Part shown: positions 25,801 to 40,100 of the stretch, piece by piece | How the letters are laid out: each line of letters starts with the position of its first letter | Numbering within the stretch: the stretch's first letter is position 1 | Assembly: GCA_022432975.1 (NCBI GenBank) | Contig: CM039509.1 | Coordinates: 1,977,982-2,041,981 of the forward strand | DNA length: 64,000 nt | Source: Begonia masoniana | Taxonomy: Eukaryota > Streptophyta > Magnoliopsida > Cucurbitales > Begoniaceae | Reading direction: 5' to 3' | Program-made: the position numbers and the translations under genes | The notes under the pieces: model-generated | The model's input: the letters and a program-made list of their open reading frames with translations, nothing else | What the model was told of the DNA's origin: nothing | Databases searched by the model: none

Positions 25801-28800
25801 TTCTATGATCTGGCTCAACCCCCTCTTTCTTCATATCCATGAGCTTCTGAATTCCAGTACCATAATCTCCATTTTTTAGATAAGCCTCGATGACTGAACT
25901 ATATGGTAATGTATCTAGATTTGCTCCATTTTCTTTCAAATTATTAAGAACCTTTTCAGCTTCCTGAGGCAGACCAGAACTTCCATAAGATGACATTAGC
26001 AAATGCATTGTAGCTGTGGAGGCGTCTACTCCTGACTCATTCATCACGGACAGAAGCTTTTCTACTTTACTGTGAATTCCAGAATTTCTAAACATTTTCA
26101 TCATTATGTGATAAAAGGATCGATCCAATTTGCATCCTTTCGACCTCAACTCTTCAAAAAGATCTTCAGCTTCCTTCAGCATCTGTTTTTTAGCAAATGC
26201 TGAAATTAGACTTTTGTATGTGTCCAACGTAGGTTCAAGATCCTGACTTCTAAGTTCATGCATCAATGATAAACCTTCTTCTGGTCTACAATCCCTGCAG
26301 TACATAATAATTAAAGTGTTATAAGTATCTCATCTGGTGAAAATCCAGCCTCTTGAATCCTCTGATACACTTGAATAGTTTTCTTAAAATCTTCAACACC
26401 TACGTACAACTTCAGCATAGAATTCCATATTGTAAGATCGGGCTTGAATCCAGCCTCCTCCATCTCAGATAGCATGGCCTCAACATCCCTGACTCGTTTT
26501 CCCCTACACAACAACCCAATCATGGTCTTGAAAAGATGCACTGTCGGAAAATAACCTGAAGCTTTCATTCCATGATATATTTTCTTTACCTCAAATAGGT
26601 TACCATCTTGAGCAAAAGCATCTAGCATCAAAAGAATTGAGCTTTTGCTTATCTTGAAGCCCATATCTTGCAGCTCCTGAACTGCTACATAAAGCTCATT
26701 TAATCTCCCATCAACAATTAAAGCTTGCAATAGACCATTAATGGACTCTACTGTGGGGGAAGGACCATCTCTCATCATTGTATTAAAAACAGCTCTAGCT
26801 CTCTCATAGCAACCACTTACAGCATAAGCTTGAATCAAAGCATTCCACACCTTTCTATCAACTCTTGAAATTCTTTTCTTTAGAACTCCAACCAAGCTTT
26901 CGGCTTTCTGCCACAACTTTAGCTTCCCATATTCATCAATAATATTAATATAGGTAGAGGAATCGCCAATCATAATGCCATTAATTTCTGCAAAAGCAAG
27001 CAAATGGTGGGCTGTCTCGGGAAAACCCATCTTACAATACATCAGCACCATATCTCGAAACAGGTTCTCAGAAATTTCAACTCTGTAAAATTTCATGTCA
27101 GAGAAAATCTGAGAAGCTTCGCCAAAGAATTCACTTTCTATGCAGCTCTGGATCAAGGACTCATATATCTTCGAACTAGTATTATGTGACCCAAATCCTC
27201 TAATGTTTTTATACTCCTCCAAGGCAGCCTTTAACTGATTGGCCTTACAAAGTACAAAAACTTGTGCTTCACTTACTAGCTGACTTGAATCAGGAGAATT
27301 TTGTCTAAAAAATTCAAGCAATTCACATGCTTCAGAGTGCCTACCCATTAAACTATAAGAACTCAAAATCGAAATTAGGTTCTCTCTGTTTAGTCCATAT
27401 CCACAAAGTATGGCCAACTTCAACATTTTAGCAGCATGTTCATGACAACCACCCTTAATCAGAATAGAAGAAATAACTTGTGGATTCATCCCACCTAGTT
27501 CTTCCATATCATTGATCACTTTTTCAATAGCCTCCAATTTGGTTTCCCTCCCAAGATTTCGGAGCAAAACCTCGTAAATGGATTGATCAGGTGTCAAACT
27601 ATCTCGCACCATTTCGCCATACAACACCATTGCTTTCTGTGTCTCATTGAACCTCAATAAGGTGTCCAGCATAACAGAGTATGCAAGTGAGTCAGGCCTA
27701 ATTCCAGATCTAACCATGCAATTATAAGTCTCCTCAGCCTCGGGCAAATTTCCAGCCTTGGCATAACCACAAAGTAAAGCACTATAAGTCCTTAAAGTGG
27801 GTTTTACTCCATTATCCAACATCTCTGACATCATATTAGCTGCCTCTGCTATCTTATTTGCTTTTCCAAGTGAATCAATCAAAACTGTATAAGTAACTGC
27901 ATCAGGGTTTCGACCTGACAATTTCATATCCCTGTAAAGCTGCAATGCTTGATCATACTGACCATTTTTCCCATACATGTGAATAATTGTATTGTAGGTC
28001 ATTTCATCTTTACCAAACCCCTTTTCCACTAGTTGTTCACAAATGTCCTTCACCTTTTCTACGTTCCCTTCTTTGGCAAAAGCATATAGTAACGAATTAT
28101 AGGTCACTGCATCCGGAAAAAAACCTTTAGACTTCAATTCTTTGAAGAGTTCCTCAGCTTTGCTAGCCAGCCCACACCTCCCATAAACCGAAATCATTGC
28201 ATTGTAAGTCCATAGATCTGGTTGACAATTACGCGTCACCATATCATCATGTACCTTTATTGCTTCCTCTAAATTGGATTCACGAGAACAAGCACTAATG
28301 AGAGTGTTATAAGTTATTATATCTGGTCTAAGACGTGATTTCCTTACCTCATTTAAAAGATGAATTGCCAAATTCGGCACCAAAGGTCCAGATTTGAGAC
28401 GAGCATTTATTAGAGTATTGAAGCTGACAAGGTCCGGCTCGCACCCTCGCTCCCGCATCAAAGCAAGCAACTCTTCAACCTCCTGGAACTTACCATTCCG
28501 TGCATGTACACCCATCATGGCGTTGTATACTTGGACTGTACTGCCAATGGCAGGTTCAGTCCTTGTGAAAATTTCCACCGCCAGAGCTTCTTGATTGGCC
28601 TTCCCGAGGACTGCTAAGATGGTAGCAAGCATTCTTGCATTAGGAGAGTACCAGTGTCGCAAATTCAACCATTCATATACCTCCAGTGCGCGATGCCAGC
28701 TAGACTGGCCTACCCACTTCACCACAAAGCAAAAATCGGTTGGCGTCATCTGAACTTTCCTTTCATCCAACACGTCCGCGACGAACTCATCGGATTTCAA

Positions 28801-29268
28801 TGCTAGAATCCTCTCAGTTAACAACTTAACCCTTTCCCTCCAGTCTTTGGCCCTCTTGAGAGCCAATTTCGTCATCTTCTTAGCCTTTGTTTTGCTAGGC
28901 CTGCCTAAAACTTCTAGGGCTTCATCATTCGTATTCAGAGATTCGACCTCGTTATCCTTTTGTGCTCCATCCATGAGACCATGACCAGGGAGATTAACGC
29001 GAATGAGAGGGGAAGCAACGGCGAAACCATTCTGGGGTAGTGATGGATAAGTCTCACTTAACCTCAGGTTCGGCCATCTCACAGAAGGAGATGCTCTGCT
29101 ATAGTGAAATCCACGACTATTACTAGGATCATTTAGTTGCTCGTCAGCGACAATGGGAATGGCAGGACTATCAGAAGCTACGCAGTTTCGAGAAGTATAA
29201 TTGCATACCTTAGACGGAGAGGCCAACGCAAAGACAAAGGTCGGCGGCAGCAATGCTGCACCGGACAT
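22847..29268 (-). CDS. EMB1270: Chloroplast PPR protein, EMB1270 ortholog (apparent frameshift)
   Basis: Exons on the minus strand are 29268-25698, 25595-25395, 25191-25101 and 23401-22847. With one missing base restored near 26326 they give about 1,472 codons, close to Arabidopsis At3g18110. The N-terminus is transit-peptide-like. RASPSVRWPNL, then RAKDWRERVK and QMTPTDFCFVVKWVG, precede more than 20 P-class PPR motifs such as VTYNSLLYAFAKEGNVEKV. The tail (DWGADFRKLSAGSAF, SVALITGTAEYN, MGSPFLPCKTRSG, VAKAHSLRMWL) looks like a degenerate SMR domain. The Arabidopsis protein is needed for embryo development and for splicing chloroplast group II introns. In this sequence GAT GAG AT is followed out of frame by ACT TAT AAC, giving a premature TAA. 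Introns 2 and 3 use GC donors. The family assignment is firm; whether the frameshift is real is not. Confidence 0.95.
26310..26330 (-). other. Apparent 1-bp deletion in EMB1270 exon 1
   Basis: On the minus strand the frame reads SPDEILITL then stop, while the next frame continues TYNTLIIMYCRDCRPEEG, as expected from the family, without any intron signals between them. Exon 1 is 3,571 nt; one extra base makes its phase match exon 2 exactly (AG|A, Arg). A single missing base after GATGAG therefore explains everything. Confidence 0.9.
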
Positions 29269-31250
29269 GGCGACCGGGTAAGGCGTCGGTGAAATGAAGC
29301 TCTGGATTTTGTGATAAACAAGAGATGGAGTTCTAGTACGAGCAAAGTATCTAAAAGACTAAAACACCCTTCTCTCTTTTTTTCATTTACCAGTTATTTA
29401 TTTATTTTCCTAGTAATAATATTTTTAATTTTTTATTCTACTCTATTAAAATATTTTTTAATATATAAAATAATAATTAATTATAAAAAAATTAATTTAT
29501 TACAATAATTACGACTATCATGCTTCGTAGTTTGCTATCAGGTGTGGGCCGGGTGGGTCCGTTCATTTAGATGAATGAGGCACGTTAATTCCAATCATAT
29601 CTCTTCACATTCAATTCTAATGTTGACAAAATCATTTTAGACTTCGAATGAATAACATCGAAGTCTTTGATTCAATTTTCTGTCTTAATTCTTGAAAACG
29701 ATTGGAATCTAGTTTGATAATTATAAAAAAATTACAAAAAATAAGTATAAATTTGAATCAATTTGACCAAAATCTGATCAAACTAAGTCTAGTCATTTAT
29801 CGTGGTGATTAGTTTTCCAAAGATGAATAGTGGTTTGATATGTATGTATGTATGTATGTATGTATACGCGAGTGCACAGACGTACGTGTGTGTGCGTGCA
29901 CGCGCACTTAGATTCTCGATTGAGTTTGACTGCAGTGTTTATTTTTGTATTTCATTGAATATGTTTTTGTTTTTCAAAAGAACCAATATCTCGGTGGATT
30001 CAAGTCTCGTACATTCTCTTCGAGCTCGAATCACATGTGCTATTTTTCTACCACAATAAGTGGCATATCCTATCTCTAACAATTATTACTTGCTTAATAT
30101 CCCACGAGATCCCTTTAACAACCTAAATAAATATAACTCCACCTTATTCTTCAATCACATAAATTCAACTCAACAATGCAAGAAAAAAAGCTACAAGTTA
30201 TCGTACTACTAGTAGAACTCCTTCGAATACATTCACTATCGTATGACTTTCGATCTTTGCACGTGTTTTCTTCTTTCTAAGCGTACTCGGTCTCTCGCTC
30301 CAAATGCGATCTTTGCCTCAAACATGCTCGCAACGGTCTCGCGAAAGTTAGATGTTTGCCTACTCTTCACCTTATTGGCTCATTGCGAGTGCTGCTTCTT
30401 TGGTGCATGGTTCCTTCCAAGTTTAATTGGTCTTGGCCCACGGAGAGAGGGAGAGAGAGATCATCTAAATAGGTGTGGCGTGCACAGGTAGACTTAATAT
30501 CAACCGTTGACAACTCACATGAAAAATTTAATACTCTTTTTAATGACACGAACTGTACCAAGTGTCACATATATAGTTGACTTATATCAACTAACTGCCA
30601 CACAAAAACAATTAATAGAGTTCTTAACGACATGTTTCATTTTGTTGTTTTCAGTCAAGTTGGAGTTTGAGATTCACTAGACACCAAAAACAAAAAAAAA
30701 AAAAAAAAAAAAGAGTCGTGATTATCGATTACACATACTTTAAAACCAGGAAAAAAAAAAGGTTTTGATTACCGATTACGCATACTTACTTAAAAATAAT
30801 AGACGTTTACATTGTAGAGACCCAACCCGTTTCGTATCACCGTTAGTCCAGCCCACGGATGCATCATCATCGACCGTTGGATCTCACTATGACATTCTCC
30901 CACCTAAAAAGAGAATTGTTGTCTTTCCCACCACTCAAACTCAGGACCTCCAGGCCAATATCTATGGACTACAAGGGGTGGTACCACTTACATATTATTA
31001 ATTAATTGATATAATAATTAATATAAATAATTAAAAATAAAAAATTAAGTTAAATTATTTAATTAGCGCCACGTCGTAAATAAGATTTGAATGTAAATTT
31101 AAAAGCAAATCTAATATTACTTTTCTTGGATTATTGTCTAAAGTCGATGGTCGTTAGAGGGGCAAAATCGTCTTCTACCTCGTACGCAATGAATATAACA
31201 CAGAATGACTTTCATAATCGCGGGCTTTTACTTCTATCGTCTTCGCCTTT
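29269..31250. promoter_or_regulatory. Divergent intergenic region, EMB1270 and ABCD1
   Basis: About 2 kb separates the EMB1270 start (minus) from the ABCD1 leader (plus), so both promoters must lie here. It contains an AT-rich block at 29390-29510, a (TGTA)n run at about 29840-29865, a pure alternating purine-pyrimidine tract at 29880-29907 and a poly(A) run near 30690-30712. It also has a diverged direct repeat of GATTAYCGATTACRCATACTT near 30719 and 30765. The part 30820-30990 resembles degraded LTR text (TTCTCCCACCTAAAAAGAG). Confidence 0.5.
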
Positions 31251-31259
31251 TCCGATTCT

Positions 31260-34170
31260 TTGGCGTCTGATTCTACTCTCTCTCTCTCTCTACCAGATCT
31301 TTTCTTCGGTTCCCTCCACTCGAACCACTTTTCAGACAGCTTCCCTGTGTGGATTAGGCCAGGGTTCCAATTCTGCCGGTTTGTTTACTCTAATCCCTGG
31401 ACCTTGAGGTTGGGATCTCTTACTCGGAGGAAACGAGTTCTGTTTCTCATGCTGTTTCCTCACGAGGTATGGTTTGCAAGGCTTCTATCATGAATGCATC
31501 GCTATTTTATTTTTCTCTGTAAATGCCACTTCTTTATGCTTTCTGATGCGAAATCAATCTAAGTTTTTATTCTGATTCTATAAATTGGTGCTTCATGTAG
31601 CTGTATCTATCTGTGGAAGCCCATGATTATTTTTGCTATGGTTTTAGGATTGACTCTTGAGCTCTGGCACCCCGTTATAAATTATCCAGATGCAATTTTT
31701 GGCATTGTCACAAAAAATTGCATCCGGGTACAGTGACAATCAATGGTTTACTTAAGAGTTAACAAATTCTCCATTTTTTTTGAAGTAATTACGCCATTCG
31801 GGTGAAAATTTTATTTTCTATTTACTGGCTTGTGCAAACTATATAGTGAAATTAAGAAGTGCAATTTTTTTCCCACTAATATAGATATTTGAATGCATTT
31901 TGATTAAAGTTCCTTTCTGATTATTGCAATTCATTTTGGACACTTTTTAACAGAGCTCGAACCTCTAGTATTTTGTCAATCAATTGACTTGTAGTGTGAA
32001 TTTTATGTTGATATATACAACATGTTTATATGTTTTCCTTTTGTTTTTAAAAATTTAATTTTGAAATTGAAATTGAAATGAGTTAATGTCAAGTGCTGTT
32101 CAAATGCCGCAGTACACTAGATGTCAAATTCTCATTAGCAAATGTATATTGAGCTCAGTTAGCTCTCTCTCTCTCTCTCTCTCTCAAACAAATATGTGAA
32201 AATTGTGACGCTGATGGAAAATAACAGTTTGTGCTAGTGATTTTGATTATAATGAGACATTGTTTTAAAAAAAAATTTTAATTCAATTTTAATAATATGT
32301 GACTGCCTCCATCGTTGTTATTACTCAATTAAACAATTTTACAGACAAGTTATGCTTGATTTCTTCCGAGGATTAACAAAAAAGTAACACAAATATGCAT
32401 TTTTTCCAGTTTGAATTTATCTATGATTTTTTTTTTTCCCAAAAAGAAAAACCTTATACAAGACTATTACATGATTGAGCAATGTTAAAGTAGTTGGGCA
32501 ACTGAAAGGCATGCTGTAGAATGTAACATAAAAATGGATGTAGCCTCTGTGCCTTTAATTTGTGATAGACTTTCATTAGCACCACTATACACCTTCCTCG
32601 TGACCATTAGAATATCAAGAGCGCGCATGTTATAATTAGCTCGGTTAAAATTTATGTCAGATACAAAGTAGTTTTCTACTAACACATTTGCTCTTTGGAT
32701 GTGGTTTTGGAGATCTTGAGATATATTGGGTTATAGCACATGTCAAAGACAGTGAAAAGTTTGATCTTATAATGGGAAGAAGGGAAAGCTCAGTTTAGGT
32801 TGTTTTATGTTAAATGGGGCCAAATTGTATTTTTGGTGTGTTTGAAATCTTATAAATTAATATTATCGTTATGGGGATGATGTTGTAGTCTTAATTTTTT
32901 TTTTTTCTGTCATGATCTGTTTTGGTGGGGTGAACTATATAAAGGTACTTTGTAAAGAAGGGTTGCAAGTGGTTTCTTGGCTGACCTTCGTGTACGTAGT
33001 ACCATCGTTTATTTGAACTTTAAATGACTAACAACAATCTTGTAATTGACAAATCATTGGTAGTGTAAATTTAAGGGGTATGTAATTGCTATATTCTTGT
33101 GCACATCAAATCCATGATAGTGAAATTACTAAAGAAAGGAAAAGTGTTTGCTCGATGCTATTGTTATTTGATATTCCCTTCATAATAATGGAAAAGTAAA
33201 AAAGTCAGAAAATTAGATTTTTTTTTAAGTTGGAAAAAAAATTACTTTTTCATGGTTTGTGTCACAACCCAAGAGAGGGCCTAACAGAAACGTCAGGTTA
33301 AACAATCAACCTCAGGGAGGTCCACCGTCTAACCTAAGGCTAAATGCGGAAGATTTAACATAAATCTAGAACCTCCTCGAAGTAACAAATATGAAAGTAC
33401 AAACAGTAATAGAAATACAAGATAAATGAAAAATAATTACATGCCAAAAATAAGGTACAATCTTGAATGTCTTACATATTACAAAGCTGATGGACATAAA
33501 AGGTGAGACTCAAAGAAAATCCAGCACAATCCGGGCTCACTTCTTACTCTTCCTTCCTGAAGGTCGACTGTTTGATCTGTGCTGAGAGGTTGTACACCTC
33601 TCGGGTTGTGATAGTCTGTGTAATGATCTTTGTGGTGCATGGGAACAATTTATAGTGCAAGTGTAACAACCCAATCTTGATCAAATAGTACAATATTGTC
33701 TAGAAATGTGTTTTTCATGGTCTTGTTTATGGAAATTTATTATATGAGTTTTATACTAGTAGTTGGAGATGAAGTTTTTGTTTGTGACTCATTGCTTTTC
33801 ACATTTTCTAAGCAACATGAGATTGTTTAGTTTATCTTCTCTTGCATTCGTGCCTCAAACTATTTATGATTGTCGCTTCAAGTGCTTGATTTTTAAATCA
33901 AAGAGGCATTTTGGATATCTATGATTGATAAACTTTTCTTTTCAAGTTGTATTATGCAGTTAAAATTTTATAGTGTATAGATATAACTGAATGAGATGTA
34001 TGGGCATATTCATTATTTTCCTCCTTCCCCAGATTCTTCTAATACTTGTTAAAAATTATGATTTATGTGCTTATTTTAATGTATTTGTGTTTCTTTTGGT
34101 CAATATGGAGCTCAGAAGTAGACATTCCGAATTCTGTCACCTACAATTAGGTGAAGGACTATTTTCAATG
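31260..34170 (+). other. Probable 5' leader exon and leader intron of ABCD1
   Basis: A CT-rich transcribed-looking segment ends at 31466 with CACGAG|GTATGG. An acceptor ACAATTAG at 34143-34150 precedes the short leader before the ATG at 34171. This suggests a 5' untranslated exon and a leader intron of about 2.7 kb. The intron holds a (CT)n run at 32164-32186. Near 33256-33690 it holds LTR-like text, TGTCACAACCC and TGTAACAACCC, with no definable ends. The splice model needs transcript evidence. Confidence 0.5.
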
Positions 34171-37100
34171 ATGCCTTCTCTTCAATTGTTGCAATTAACT
34201 GAGCATGGTCGCAATTTTCTGTCATCAAGGAGGTACCAATTGTTCTATTATAAGAATTATTGATGTTTGTAACTCATGTCTTATATTCTGATTTATTTTC
34301 TTTAGGCAGATTTCAGTAACATCTTATGAATTATTGAGATGGGGAATTATGTTGTTATGAAAATTTTTGTTTGTGGGTCTTTAGTAAGTGTCCCTTTAAA
34401 TCCATATCAGTAAGTTTTTGTATTCCCACGAGCAGCCATCTCTTCTCAGTTCTTGAAGTCATTAAAATTTTCTTCTTTTCTTTATGATAATTCTTTCTTA
34501 AGATAATGGGCAAGTGATTTCCTATTTTATTAATGTATAGTTAATTTCATTACCCTCATGAAATTTTGTTGTTTTTTGGAAACAATTCTCTCAGATGTAA
34601 AAAAACACAATTAGTGGTCAAAAATAGTGAAAAGCCTTTTTTTTTTTTTGGAAATTGAGTTTCGTCTTGCTCAGATCAGTGACCTAGGGAGGTTTTCCTT
34701 CAGTATTTAATGAACGTGTTTTGTATGACTTTCCTAATTCCTCTTCTTGATGATGAGTTTCCCTTTGTGTCTGACAGAAAGAGTCTGCTTCTTGCTACTG
34801 GTATTCTTGTAGCTGGTGGATCTGCTGCGTATATGCGATATAGTCCTAGAAAGTCACATTCTGAAAATCATTACGATGGTGTTAATACCAATGAAGTGGC
34901 ATCAGAAGCTGAAGTAAAAAAAAATAATGGCATCAAGGAAAGGTCACATAAAAAAAGTGGGTTAAAGTCACTTCAGGTCATTGCTGCAATTTTATTATCA
35001 AAGATGGGGAAAAGGGGTGCCAGGAACCTCTTAGCTTTAGTGGCCATAGCGGTAAGCCTACTTTTGGTTACATGAATGGTACTAAGTTTATTTGAGAAAT
35101 AAATCGTTATGGTTCTAAGTTTCTTTGTGAATTAAATAGTCATGGACTCTTGGAATATTCTTTTTTTGGTAACATTACCTCATGTTTTCATAGATTTGAA
35201 CCAAGTGTGTTCTGGTAAGTTGTGATATACCTCTAGTTTTTCTTGAAATAAACTAACAAACAAATTTGTTGCACACTGAATTTGGTAATCATTTTATACA
35301 CGTGGAACGAGGCAAACTTTAATGTATCATTTTTTTTGGGTTGGGTTCCAAGGGGAAATATTTTTATATTTTCTCCATCATTAAAGTGTCAAAAAGTTCA
35401 GAAGCAGCTATTTAGTATCTTAATGTACCTAATTTTTCTTATGAGTTAGAATCGAGGACCAGTATGTGTTTTGGTTTGAGCTCAAATACAGTTTCCTTAA
35501 TATATATATTAATGCATCTACATGCCTGATTGAAATATACATTGAAATGCATGTCACACATGCTCACATCTGTACCAAAGTCATATTTCAGGATTATATT
35601 GAATTGAGTAAGAAATTATTGCTGTTGACCTAGATAATTTCATTATACTCTTGCTATTGGCTGAAGTCTCATGTGAGTTGAATATATTAAGTTGTCTGTG
35701 CATGATAGAAATGGTCTAGGTTGCCGCATTAACGTTTTTGCTTGTTCTATTTTGTAGGTATTAAGGACTTCTTTGAGCAATAGACTAGCAAAAGTCCAAG
35801 GGTTTCTATTCCGCGCTGCTTTTCTTCGTCGTGTACCATTGTTTTTGCGGTTGATATCAGAAAATATTTTTTTGTGTTTCCTTCTCTCATCATTGCATTC
35901 TACTTCAAAGTACGTGACTGGCAGCTTAAGTCTTCTATTCAGAAAATTATTGACAAAACTCATTCATACTCATTATTTTGAGGTATAGTTTCTATTGTTG
36001 AATTTTCTATTCCCTTTCCTTAAAGTATTAGCTTGCACTTCTCTATATAGACTTCTTTAGGATGTGTTTTAGTTAATCCCATTGTCACAAATTTTTATTT
36101 TTAGTAATCTTTTAGCAAAAGTTTAAGGGTTCCCGGTCAATGTTGGTCTTTATATACGCATACCATTATTTTTTTTTACGTTTGTTAAATGCCTCTACTA
36201 CATCACTATATAGTTCAAGCCCAAGATGATTCTCAATTGACCTATTCAATCTTTGTATTGTTACATCCCCCTTTTCATTGAGAATGGGAGTTCCCAAACT
36301 GTTCAATGCGGTTCTTCTCCTCGAGCTATCTTCTCTTTAGTGTCCTTATTCTCAAACCTAAAGTCGTCTCTAGCTTCCCTATACATTCCCTTCAAGGTTT
36401 TGTTTTGAAAAGTGAGGGGCCTTGAATAATAATGAAAAACTTTATGCATGTTATCAAACCCGAAAGAGGAATATCTAATGGCGCTATCACCAAATTTTGG
36501 CTTCCTATAATGTTATTGAAGAAACAACTTATCTCATGATGTTCCAATGAGATTTTTGTTGGGAGATTCATTGTATGTGAACACTACCTTGTATAACCTA
36601 ATTTGCATCATATGATCGATCCTTTCTTCACAAATGAGTTTCTAATTAATAGTGGGTGCCTGAGATGAGCTAATTAGGGATAATGCCAAACTGGTTTATC
36701 CTCATTTGAGGAAGGCAGGGTGGCAATGATGGAAATCAGTTTTAGAGAATTTGACCTTGTTAGTAGTCTTGGGGAAGCCAGGCTCCCGAGACTTCCATTT
36801 GCTCAGTCCTCTTTATTTGTACTTTGGGTTTCACTATAAACAGGAAAGAGTTTTGACTTTCTGTTGTGTGGGATGTAATTTCAATGTAATAAAATTCTCC
36901 TGTGAAAAATCTACTTAAAGAAGAACGAGTAGAAACATGTAAGAGTCTGACTCACTTATTTACTATCCATAGTTGAGGGATCTCTCTTAGAGTGGAACAT
37001 TTGTTCCAATAGGTGAGACAAGAAGCCATGGTATGACATATATTGGTATTATATTTAGTGCTTGAGTACCTACAGGCTACCCAAGACTCCAAACTAGTTG

Positions 37101-40100
37101 GCGAGTGCAAGAAGCATGAAGGAAGTATATTTTAGAAGTAACGTGATTAGGGGAGTGTTCCCTCATCTGGTGGAGTTGTGGACGATGCTTTCATCGCTCA
37201 ATTAGGAAAAAGCTAGTTAGAATATATGAGAGACAGAAAAAGAGTGGGAGGGATTTGAGCAAATTGTAAGGGGAGAGCCTGTAACAAGTGGACACCAACA
37301 GCTTCAACTTGGGTTTTATCATGTTTATGTAAATGGCTATGTACCCTTTAAGAAAGGAAAGACTAGGAGGCATTGAAAACAGATATGATAGGAAACAAAC
37401 AATTTCTATCTTTTATTTAAGAATCACATAACAAACCCTACAATCGACCTCTCGAATTTCGAGAATGTTGTTGTATATCCCTTGACTAACTATGTTCAAT
37501 GTAAAAACAACGTTTTACGTTGCAATTCTACATTTCTCTTGCTATTGTCCTTTTGTTGTCTCGTTATCATCTAGTATTAGAGCACCCATTCGATCATCAA
37601 CAAGCAATGAAGGTGTGTGGTTGATCACATGTAGTGGAGGATACAATGGTGGGGATGGGCAGGAATATGCAGGATTTATGGAAGCTTCTAGTCTGTGAAA
37701 AAAATATGGAAGGAGATTGTTGTGGAGGAACTTACAATATTGGATTCGATGGACCATAGATTGTGGAAAATGGAGGAATCAGCACAGAGGAGAAAGAAGG
37801 AGCTTCCGAATTTGAAGGAAAAAGGAGTGGTGATTTAAGAAGATGTTGGGTTGAGTTGTACCCGTGCCCAGTGAATAGAAAAGCGAAAAAGGTTAACTGG
37901 GTTGAGCACTCTTTTGTGCTCAGCCACCATTGAGTCGTTGAGAGATGTTGATTTTCTTGGAAGACAACTTGGAGGGTTGGTTATGCTGGTTGAGTGTTAA
38001 AGTAGCTCAATGAATGTGAATAACTAGAGGCTGCCACCATCAATCTGCTACCATCAATTTGGACGATAAGGCCTTAGAATGGCTCCGATGGGAGGAAAGT
38101 CCCCGCTCCATCCAGAATTGGGAAATTTTTTGAGTGATTCTAGACTGATTTTGTTCCACACTAGAGGGAACTAGTTGTGAGAAGTTCCTTGCCCTAAGCC
38201 AAGAAGGAACAATTTGTAATTATTTTGGGAAGTTGAGATGTTGGCAAAAACGTTGAAGGAGCTTCAAGAAGTGGTGTTGGAGAGAGACTTCATAAATGGA
38301 CTAAAACCGGCCATGAGGGTAGAGATCTGAATGCTCACACCTCTTGGCCTCCATCACTTAATGGGCAATGAAGATAAAAATTTGTTGTTGGAACAAGCCT
38401 GTTTAGGTTTGAACATCCTGACCATCACCATGTAGTAATTGAACCTATGCCCATGCAACTTTGTTACTGAGTTTTATCCCAAATGCTTTGTAATAATTAT
38501 AGATGAGATCCTAATTGTGAACATTGTCCCCCACCACACCTAAAACAATGTAGGATTGCATGACTTTACTTGCTCTCCCCCTCACTAAGAGACTCAACAT
38601 TTCTGTCGGCACCCTTCATGTTGGACTTCAGCTATGATAATATTTGTAACATTTCGATCACCATTACATAATACAATATTATTTACTTTGGGTTTAGGTT
38701 CACACGAATTTGTTCTTAAGTTTTATTTCAAAAGACATTTTATTAATTGAAAATGCGATCTTATTTATAAACTTCTGTCCTCCACCTATCCCAAGTAATG
38801 TAAGATTACATGATTTTTCTTGCTCTAAAGCCTCTTGTTATAAGAATGTCTTATATGGGCTCAATTATCATCACTTCATGGGCCAAATCTAGTCCACTTT
38901 TCAGTATTGCTCAACACCCAACTCATTCTCGCCTGCATACTAGCCTTATTTCTCCACTTCGGAAGCTTGGAGGGTCCATCTGCCTTCTATCCAAAGGAAC
39001 TTTGTGACTTTTCTTCCCACATATCTCTCTCCAGGACCACCTTTAGTTTCATGTAGCTGTTCGAGACAAAGCTTCAATATGAGAGAGAATGTAGTTTATG
39101 TTTCAAATGTGATGAAAAATACTCAGTAATACATTGATTCCCTAGAAAAGAGTTGCAACTTCTCATCATGTAAAAAGAATCGAAGGAGGAGGAACCAACA
39201 AACGACAAGAGTATTGAATCCCCTATAGAGGAGTTGACAAATTTGGATGCCATAGAACTATCCTATAACTTTATGGTGGGTCTCTCAAACGCACAAATCA
39301 TGATGGTCAAAGAAAAGATTGGGGACCAGGATGTGGTAATCTTAAAAGAGTTGCAGGAATCCATAATTTCATATTCACTTCCTTTGCAGACAAGCTTGGA
39401 ATTCATCGCGTGAGGAAATAGGGTCCTCGTGGGAACCTGAGTGGCTTAAATTGCTCTAAATTTTTCAGAGGAATTGCTAGTACATGGTGAGACCGTGAGA
39501 TTGTCATTGATTTCTTCTGTTAGACCTTTACAATTCAAAGTACTTTGGGGTACTCATGTCGATTGGGAGAACTTGACAATGCAAGGAGACTACATGCTGA
39601 GGTAGATCTCTAAAAAAATGGAAGTGTGTTGTTGAAACTTAACAATGTAGTGCTAACAATTGAATAAAAGGGAAACAAGCAATGCATTCTCGTTGCAAAA
39701 GTGACACCAATTTACGACATTAGTTGAGCCACTGAGTTGACTGCCACGCCCATGTGACATTAACCACACAATCTTCATCTGGAAACTTGAGTGGCTGTAA
39801 AATGCTCTAGATTGTTAAGAGGGATTGCTATTATGTGGCAAGACATCAAGATTGTTATTGATTTTCATGCTAGACTATGAGAACACAAATGTCATATGCA
39901 AAGTACCTTGGGGTACGAATGAAGGGGGAGATCTCAAAAAAAAAAAAGAAAGGTGTGTTGTTGGAACTTAACAATGTAGTAGGAACAACTGAGTCAGTGA
40001 ATACAAGTAGTCCATTCTTGTTTCAAAGGTGACAACAATTTACGACATTAGTTGAGCCACCTAGTTGACTGCCACAACCATGTGCCATAAACCACACAAT

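Noticed and set aside
27004..28594. Plus-strand frames within EMB1270
   Set aside because: They are antisense to the conserved PPR exon and have no features of their own.
33256..33690. A solo LTR in the ABCD1 leader intron
   Set aside because: TGTCACAACCC and TGTAACAACCC look like LTR starts, but no matching CA end or target duplication was found; left as unclassified repeat text.
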